A DNA stretch of 64,000 nt. It comes from Amphibalanus amphitrite. Taxonomy: Eukaryota > Arthropoda > Thecostraca > Balanomorpha > Balanidae. A model generated the notes under the pieces. That model saw nothing but the letters and a program-made list of their open reading frames with translations. It did no database searches and was not told the DNA's origin. Positions 41,401 to 48,600 of this stretch are shown in pieces. A program made the position numbers and the translations under genes. Position 1 is the stretch's first letter. Every line of letters starts with the position of its first letter. Location of the stretch: contig NW_024881568.1 of assembly GCF_019059575.1 (NCBI RefSeq), positions 861,001 through 925,000 of the forward strand, read 5' to 3'.

Positions 41401-44283
41401 TCAAAACCAACTGCATGCTGATTGGTTGACGCAGGCCTCTGCTACAGCATTCTTGGCATTCTTTCGTAAGGCACTAAATTCCTGCACAAGGCAAGGATTT
41501 CGAAACGAGAAAGACCAAATCTCCTAGGGTGATTGTTGGGCCGGAAAAGCTCCTGATTTGTGCTGGTCTCGGCTCAAGCTACAAAACTGCTAGTTCAGTT
41601 TAAAACCCCACGTTAACAATCGCACGGATAGCGGGGTGGGGGGGGGGGGGGTCGAACGATCCCACTGTGTTTTTTTCTCGCGAATAACTCGCGTAAGAAA
41701 CGGTCGATCGCGACGACACTTTCAGTACCCTCGGGTTAATCAATTTTACACGTACCCTGAAAATTATATGACCCTAACCCAAATGACCTTGGACCGGTGA
41801 CCTATTTCTCGAGACCATGTTTGGCCTAAATCGCGATTCGGCGTATGTCGGCTCACATTATCCGCGTGTTTGCTGTGTTTTTGTAGTTTGAAGCGTTCAA
41901 ACATGTAAAATGGTGCTGGTCCCATGCATGCATGCTGGTGGGTGTCAAGGTCACGTGATGGTTAGGTCAGGTCACTGACCTCTGATGATCTTAGTTCACT
42001 TTTTCGAGTTAAACATGTTGCTAGGCTAGTTTTGGAACTGATTTCGAAGTTAGAAACAATTTGAACATTTAAGAACTAGTTTTGGTGCCTTCGTAACATG
42101 TTACTAAGCCGTCAGTGATGGTGGACACCTACTACGAGTACCCGGCATGACGCCTGCTGGTTCAACTGACCAGACCTGGCCTAAATGCACAAATACATCA
42201 GCTGCGCTTATAACTTAAATGAAATTCGTGATCAGCACCCCGAAAAAAAAAAACTAACAATACGAAAATGTAACATCCCGATTTTCCAGACTTTTTGGTC
42301 ATTGACCTGAACTGGAAGGTCAAAAATGACCTAGGATGACCTAGGACCTTGAAATTGGGTATCATCGGCTTCCTCTGGTCATGGGTAACACGCTCGTTTT
42401 TTTCGCAAAGCTCTAGCTCGATCAGGGGCTGAACGGCAAGGGGGGTCCAACAGACCCCCTCCCCCCTATACGTTCGCGGCTGGCAAACCCAAATACAGGG
42501 CGAAGGTCAAAAGTGGCAATTTCCTTTCAACTTCAACAGAAGCGAAGATATTAGGATGTCTCCATTATTTTTCACAATATCAATGATCAACTTTTTCACG
42601 TGACTCATCGTGAACTCATCGCCTTCGGCGACTTTGCGCTAAAATAACCAAGAATGGCGATTGGCGATTTTCGTGTAAGCAGAACTTGCCTCAGATGTTC
42701 AATTTTGCAAAAAAAAAAAATGCAGAAATGACTTGAAGATCCATATGTTCCTGGTTTTTATTGCTTATGTTCTTCTAAAAAAGTGACTCTCTTAGTTCAC
42801 ATTTTTAGCTGAATAGGGCCCTTGCATGTTAGGACAACCCAACATTCATTGATCTGTGATAAACTAGCCAGACCTAAAATCAGATAGGTTAGTTAGTTTC
42901 AACAAAATGCTGCATGTAAGAAAGGCAGTATTGAAAGATTTACTTTAAATTTTGGTCCCAGAAAAGAATTTAAATTTCATTATTCATTCACACAGTCAAG
43001 TCAATCACACAGTCCAGTTCCTGTGTTTTCACAGTCAAACACAGGAACTGGACACATGCAAAGGTGTATAGCCCACAATCATATTTTGAGGTAAATATCA
43101 GTCACACGTTTTAATACCATGGCAGGAAACTTGGCAAAATCCATGAGCTTGAATTTACATAACCTGAACACTGAACATTTTTGACTAGCCTGGGGCCATA
43201 AAATCATCTGCCTTCCAAAGCAGCCCCAGGACCATCCACACAAGACACAACTGTTAGTTGTAGGACCAACACCTGCCACAGGTGTGACAATTAAGCCATT
43301 GCCATGGCAGATCGCATAATCCATGGTTCCTACTTCCTACAATGTTATTTGTCATGCATATAATTGTAGACCATTAACCTTAGACACACATCAAAAAGTA
43401 CCCACAAGTTCAGGTATTTGTTCAGAAAAGGTCTAATCTACAATTATGGTGCTCTGATACAAAAATGCAACAGCAGAAATGAAATTATAGGTTGTAGGTT
43501 CCTAGGTATTCCCATTCTACCGTTCTTCTGCTTTACTGAAAAATGTATTACATTAAACTACAAAATACCTACTGCACCTTATAGGACTGTTGGTAAATTC
43601 AAATACCTTTACAATCAGTCATCTTTTATAAAGCATTCACCAATTGGCACATAAATTCTTAAAAAGGACTGACCTGACAAATGATGTCCTTGTTGGTAAA
43701 GCGGACGATCAGGCGATACTTGGGAGTGTTGTACTTGTTCTTGTCCTGAACAACCAACCTCTTACGGGCATAGTAGTCAGTCTTTCCCTCCCTGCGCCTC
43801 TTGAACTTGACCTGGTACCTCTTGAAGTAGGCCTTGTTCTTGACAAGCTTGATGAAAGCCTGGAAAAACAGCAATTAAAGAATTACTACAAATTATCAAA
43901 ATCTACTGCGTAATTTAAATACAATATGTACAACATATTGTATTGTACATATGTATATGTACGATATATATACGATATATATATATGTATACAATACAAT
44001 AAAATACTAGTCACCAACAAATTAAATAGGAATATTCCTTTACCACAAGATCTATATTTTCGGAACTATATGCTTTTGACATTTTAATATCTTAAATCCT
44101 AAACAGCAATGCTAACGGTGCTTCATTCTTTCTATGCAGCATGGCGTTTCAAAAGCGGCGCACACATCGAACTAAAAATACAACGGTAAAGCTTAACGTT
44201 AAATAAAACAAAGTACACGATCGAAGAGCAGCTTCATCCAACTATGTTTATTCACAATACCGGACGCGTTATGCACATACCAT
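38293..44283 (-). CDS. RPL5: 60S ribosomal protein L5 (uL18)
   Basis: RPL5 binds 5S rRNA and, with RPL11, brings it to the large ribosomal subunit in the nucleus. Joining exons 44281-44283, 43674-43859, 39877-40392 and 38293-38490 gives 903 nt, a 300-aa protein (vertebrate 297 aa). All introns are GT..AG in phase 0. The N-terminus holds [13 protein letters not shown] and [15 protein letters not shown], the 5S rRNA-binding region; the middle holds [43 protein letters not shown] and [12 protein letters not shown]; the end has [13 protein letters not shown] and a Lys-rich tail. Conservation is nearly complete. Introns 2 (3.3 kb) and 3 (1.4 kb) carry transposons. It is head to head with NUP43. 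Confidence 0.97.
38491..39876. other. RPL5 intron 3
   Basis: A 1386-bp intron (donor gtaagt, acceptor attttgcag). It contains the foldback element 39008-39474. RPL5 introns in some animals host snoRNAs; none was recognised here. Confidence 0.7.
39008..39474. mobile_element. Foldback/MITE-like element rich in GGATC palindromes
   Basis: The left end 'agacatgtgcatgaatccga' and the right end, on the complement, 'agacattgtgcatggatccg' form imperfect inverted repeats of about 40 bp. Inside, 'ggatctatgatc'-type palindromes recur, and a block near 39030-39075 is repeated directly near 39331-39385. No target duplication was confirmed. Confidence 0.55.
39877..40392 (-). CDS. RPL5: RPL5 coding exon 3
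   Basis: A 516-nt exon (172 codons, phase 0) between ttcggcag and gtaagt. It starts [20 protein letters not shown] and carries most of the globular uL18 domain to [10 protein letters not shown]. The open frame reads on past the acceptor into the intron, but the acceptor and homology fix the start at 40392. Confidence 0.97.
40620..41013. mobile_element. hAT-type MITE, uninterrupted copy
   Basis: A 394-bp element with TAGAGGTGGCAAAA ends and a perfect 8-bp target duplication GACAGGAC (40612-40619 and 41014-41021). It is in opposite orientation to 27968-29342. Its single TTAA (about 40882) marks where the paralogue was hit by a TTAA element. It lies in RPL5 intron 2. Confidence 0.95.
41617..42484. 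mobile_element. piggyBac-type element, old copy of the 17261-18136 subfamily
   Basis: TTAA precedes the left end (41613-41616), but both terminal repeats are degraded (caatcgcacgg at the left, cgcggctgg at the right). The interior is colinear with 17290-18110, for example 'cgatcgcgacga', 'actttcagtaccctcg', 'atcaattttacac' and 'atcatcggcttcctct'. A long G-run (41635-41652) and a G/C stem-loop near the right end remain. The right boundary is approximate. Confidence 0.75.
43013..43052. repeat. Perfect 16-bp hairpin in RPL5 intron 2
   Basis: tccagttcctgtgttt (43013-43028) and its exact inverse (43037-43052) are separated by 8 bases. Nearby are extra 'cacagtc' repeats. It could be a relic of a small foldback element or a structured intronic RNA. 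Confidence 0.85.
43674..43859 (-). CDS. RPL5: RPL5 coding exon 2
   Basis: A 186-nt exon (62 codons, phase 0) between tttttccag and gtcagt. It encodes [20 protein letters not shown], the basic [15 protein letters not shown] and [20 protein letters not shown], the almost invariant N-terminal part of uL18. Confidence 0.97.
44281..44283 (-). CDS. RPL5: RPL5 coding exon 1 (ATG only)
   Basis: On the minus strand ttcgccATG is followed directly by gtatgt, so the first coding exon holds only the start codon. Joined to exon 2 it gives [10 protein letters not shown], in line with the family N-terminus (M-G-F-V-K-V-V-K-N-K in vertebrates). Splitting right after the ATG is common in animal ribosomal protein genes. 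Confidence 0.88.
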
Positions 44284-44335
44284 GGCGAATTTCACAGAAT
44301 CGCCGGACAGTAGCCTCGGCTGAGGGCTCACCACC

Positions 44336-44344
44336 GGAAAAGGG
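44336..44344 (-). promoter_or_regulatory. RPL5: TOP-like pyrimidine tract at the RPL5 5' end
   Basis: On the minus strand CCCTTTTCC lies about 53 nt upstream of the ATG. Ribosomal protein mRNAs usually begin in such a 5' terminal oligopyrimidine tract, which places them under growth-linked (TOR/LARP1) translational control. The start site is inferred, not shown. Confidence 0.55.
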
Positions 44345-45506
44345 CATTATAGAGGTGTCTTCAGTAGATTTATCTTGTTTTTTTTTCTTTTTGTTTTAAA
44401 TACCTATTTTCCCACGAAATTTCATTTCGTAATATTTAAAAATTCGAAAAAGCTTTTGTCACATGACAAAAATAACTTGCAAATAAAAATAAAAAGAAAC
44501 TTCTCTTTCTAAGTGATTCGTAAATAGCGCGTTTGTTACAAAAATATAGTGTTCAGCTATCCTCGCTTATGGACCTCGGTCTGACTTGTCCAATCAAAAG
44601 GCATATGTTTTGCATGTCTGGTTTATTTTCTATGAACGTTTTCAAAAATATTTTAGCGCTGTATACTTATTGTCGATATTTTCCATCATTTGAAACGGAT
44701 CATTTTAAAAAGACAATAATTTTCATCAAATTTAGTAAGGCCGTTTATACAAAATATGTAATTTCAAAAGGAACGAGTTGTTCTCATGTGCTGAGAGAGC
44801 ATATAGAGAGAATTGGTGAACATGAAATTCTTTGAAAGTCCTCCCGGGGGATTTCAAGATACCTCAAGTTCTCAACCTGGGGATTTGTTGTGAGCTAGGG
44901 ACTTCAGGATAGTGTCTTTATGTCGTGATGTGATGTAGGTAATTTGGTAACTTAAACTTAAACCCTGGTAACTTAAACCCTTTAATGGAAAAGGCTCTGT
45001 GTAATGTGGGTGGCGGTACAAAAAAGTATTTTCGTAGACAGGGTACCATAGTTTGATGTTGAGATATAGGTATGGTTATTTGATTTGGCCGGCTTGAGCC
45101 ATTTCAATTTAAGGTGGAATCTGAAAACGGGACGCCGGACGGCATATTTAGTCACAGGATTATTGGGATATTCTCCTCCTCTTTGTGCCCTGAACAGGCT
45201 AATTGTCACATGATTAGGCCAAGCGAGTTTCAAGGTCCTTGATCAAATCACCTCAGGCGGCAGGCGACCTGTTTTTCAGATTCTACGCAATTTAAGATGA
45301 AGACGCAAGCAGGTTATTATTTCTGTAAACACAGTAAAATTGGCTTAATAGGCTGTCCATTTTTGGAAGCATTTTTCTGGATGTTGCGTTGGTATTTACT
45401 CAGAAAGCAGGCATTGCACTTTTTGTGTAGGGCTGAAGGTAGATACTAGAATCCTATCTACTTTTAATTTATGTACCTTTTTGTGCATTTTTACAGATAT
45501 CCAATT
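44345..45506. other. Shared upstream region of RPL5 and NUP43
   Basis: About 1.2 kb between the divergent genes. It should contain the RPL5 promoter, the NUP43 promoter and a NUP43 5' untranslated exon, because ttttacag precedes the NUP43 ATG by 10 bases. Neither the NUP43 first exon nor a TATA box could be located. Confidence 0.5.
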
Positions 45507-45635
45507 ATGTCAGAAGGAATAAGAAGAATCAACACATTTGTGTCCACCAAGATCAGTTGTGTGAGATGGCGTCCTACACCACAAGACACTCTGACACCGT
45601 CCAGCCAGTTTGTCTCTGGAAGCTGGGATGATGAG
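45507..45635 (+). CDS. NUP43: NUP43 coding exon 1
   Basis: A 129-nt exon, 43 codons, ATG at 45507 shortly after the acceptor ttttacag, so the exon starts in the 5' untranslated region (45497). Donor GAG|gtacag, phase 0. It encodes MSEGIRRINTFVSTKISCVR and SSQFVSGSWDDE. Confidence 0.92.
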
Positions 45636-48600
45636 GTACAGTATATCCACTATCATAACATACAATGTTAGGTGTAAATGTATCATGCAATTAACTTGTA
45701 TATGGTTCAAAGTGCCACTTTCAATTATTAATAGTTTAAATTAAATTATGACATTTAACTTGTTAATAATTTAAATCATATTATTCAAAGATAAAAGTCC
45801 ACATATTCCCCTAATATGTCATTAAAGTAATCATGGTTATTATCAATTTTTGAAATCATGCATTGTGGCCTAACCATTGTAGGTAGGTACTAATTTATTG
45901 TCAAACAAGATACCCTAGGTACTGCTTCCATCAATGTTAATGTGACATAAGGCCATTACCAAATAAGTACCAAATAAGTGTAATAAGTGAGTACCAAATA
46001 AGTATGAACGTTCCCAAAGATGAATAATTACATAAGCAGAGAGCTGGGGTGGATCTGCATAGATCAATTTTCAGTAAATGTGGAGCCCCTCACAACATAC
46101 TCCTAGAAAGGTAACTCTTGTTAACAGTGCAAAATACCACCCAAAAGTGGAATATTTTAAGAATAAATACATGAATGCAGACAAATGCATGTCTGTAAGG
46201 GTAGGGGAGTCAGCCTCTGCAATGCCAGGATCTATTCAAAATTTCTGCTTGAGGGGTGTTATGAGCATTCCTGCACTCTCATGCGACTCTGTTTATGTGT
46301 GTTCCCCTCCCCCAGGAGAACTGTCTGCAGCTGTGGCAGTGGTCTGACTCTGGGGACGATCCGCGCTGCCTGCACCGGCTCCCCTGCCGACCAGACGTCA
46401 ACTGTCTGTCTGTGAGTACAGACACTTCAGCAGGGACCAGCCACACTACCTCCGTGGCTCGACGTATGCTCATTGCTGTATCATTATCATAAAATTGCCA
46501 ACTGCCTTGATACTTGTGGGAATTATCGGTTTTCAACCTACTCCTCTGCGATGTTTTATTTATATATTCAATTTTATTAAATGGGGATGGAGTGCAAACC
46601 ACTCGCTGTTTCACCCCCAATTAAGCTAGAGGAAGCACTGAATAAAACGAGTATGTTAGCCATTACGAGGCGCAGTGATTAGTGCTCAGTTTTTATTTAT
46701 CAGATCAGCCAGTAGCCTCTAAGGGTAGGTGAATGAGCTAAAGGTCGGGCTCGGATTTCGGTAAATGTTTTTGGCGAAAATGATCGTTTGGAAACGTTGT
46801 TGGTACCATCGCTTATGGCATGATAATGCACGTAAAGGGCATGACGTATTGCCTTTTGTTTGAGAAAGGGTACCCATCTTGTGAAGATTTCAGCTGTTAT
46901 GTCTCCGTTTCAGTATGTCTCGCTGGACGTGTTTGCGGCGGCCACCTCGGACGGTGACGTCACGCTTTACCGTCACGTGTCCGAGCGACTGGAGCCGGGC
47001 CGGCGCTGGGACCGGCTTCACCACACCAAGTCAGTCCAATTCACACCTCACGGGGTATCGCTGGGACCGACTTCACCGCACAAAGTCAGTCCAATACTCA
47101 CCTCACGGGGTATCGCTGGGACCGCCTTCAGGCCCCACCACACCAAGTCAGTTCGGTGCACGGGGTATCACGGGTACGGCCTCCACCACACTGAGTAAGT
47201 TCGGGTCACGAGCGGTGGTTATGCAAGCCTCCACAAATCAGAGTCAGTTCGGTTCACATGGGTTGAAGTTGAAGTTAAAGTGCTTCCGGCCCTTGGCTGG
47301 AAGCCATACGGGGGGACGCCTCACAGGCGGCCCAGCCGCCTCAGGAGCTCCACCAGCTTCGTTGCGTCTCCCAGTGCTTCCCTCGTCTCCGGCTCGTCTT
47401 CTCCGAATATCCTTCGTCTCACCTCTGCCCGGGCGGGGCAGTCGGTCAGGAGGAAAGATAGTGTCTCATCCTCCAGCCCGCACTCAGGACAGGTGGGATC
47501 GTCTTCCAGGCCGATTCTGTGCCGGTACTCCCGCACCATCATTGATTGGCCGGTACGAAGTCTCGCGGCTTCCACGCATTCCCGGCGGGAGAGTCCCAGG
47601 CGCTCAGCCGGGGGGGGGGGGGGGGGGGGCGCACTCCGTTCCGCAGGGCGTAGCGGGTAGGTTGTAGGCTGTAGCCGTTCTTCCCACTCCCGGTGGGCGT
47701 GCCTCCTCAGCCTGGCTTTTGCTGACGGGAGGTCTACCGGCACGTCGCGCTGCTCCAGGTTGGCGGCTTCTCGTGCGATTTCGTCGGCCAGCTCGTTACC
47801 GGGGAGCCCGGCGTGGCCGGGAACCCACTGCAGGGACGTGTGCGTCCCGCGGTCGGCTAGGTCCAGCAGCCTCTGCCAAACTCTGTCCGCCAGGACATCC
47901 GTCTGCGCCGCCGGGCCCTCCGCGAGGCGACGCAGGGCTGACGGGGAGTCGGTACATATTCGTACCTCCCGCGGAGCAGGGCCCTCAGCGCCCCCCCCCC
48001 CCCCGCTCAGGAGGGACGCGAGGGCAGAGTCGAGCGCCGTTAGCTCCGCGCGGTAGCTGGAGGTCCAGCGGCCTGCAGGCGTTGCCGCCGCAGGTCCGAA
48101 GCTTATCTCGGAAACGCGCTCGTTGCCCTTTTTGTTTATTAGAGGCAAACGAAACGTGGTTCACATGGGTCGCGGGGACAGCCACCGCCACAGTGGAAAA
48201 GGGGGGGAGGGGGTCACTGGGACGATTTTACACCCAGCTGTATCACTGACAGGGTGTCGTACGGACGTAATCGCTAACCTATTTAATTGCAATTTAGGCT
48301 GCAATGATATTTACATTCTCTACTGAGCACCTTTTAGTCGCTACGTCCTGTGTCAATCGCTCAGTACCTGTGTGTTAGTACCGTCGCCCGGTGTTTCCCG
48401 TTGTGACCGCCGTGTGCCCTTCTGTACACAGGTGCGGTGCGGCACCGTGCACCTGGCTCTCGGCGTTCGAACAGGAGCTCGTCTCCGTGGGCGATGACGG
48501 CAGGATGGTGGTACTGAACGTGCACTCACAGAAACCCGGACGAGTCATCGGTGAGACGCCGCCGGCTGACAACAGGGGAATCTCTATTTTATCTTTCTTC

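Larger units (their letters stand above)
40393..43673. other. RPL5 intron 2
   Basis: A 3281-bp intron (donor gtcagt, acceptor ttcggcag). It holds a hAT MITE (40620-41013), an old TTAA-type element (41617-42484) and a perfect hairpin (43013-43052). No snoRNA was recognised. Confidence 0.8.

Noticed and set aside
43220..43330. Possible H/ACA snoRNA in RPL5 intron 2
   Set aside because: No clear H box, ACA box and double-hairpin arrangement could be confirmed by eye.
44346..44353. TATA-like 'tctataat' before RPL5 (minus strand)
   Set aside because: It lies only a few bases from the TOP-like tract, too close to act as a -30 TATA box.
47280..48249. Plus-strand frames of 98-250 codons near 47-48 kb
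   Set aside because: Antisense shadows of the GC-rich LINE RNase H frame on the minus strand, or read-through of exon 3 duplicates.
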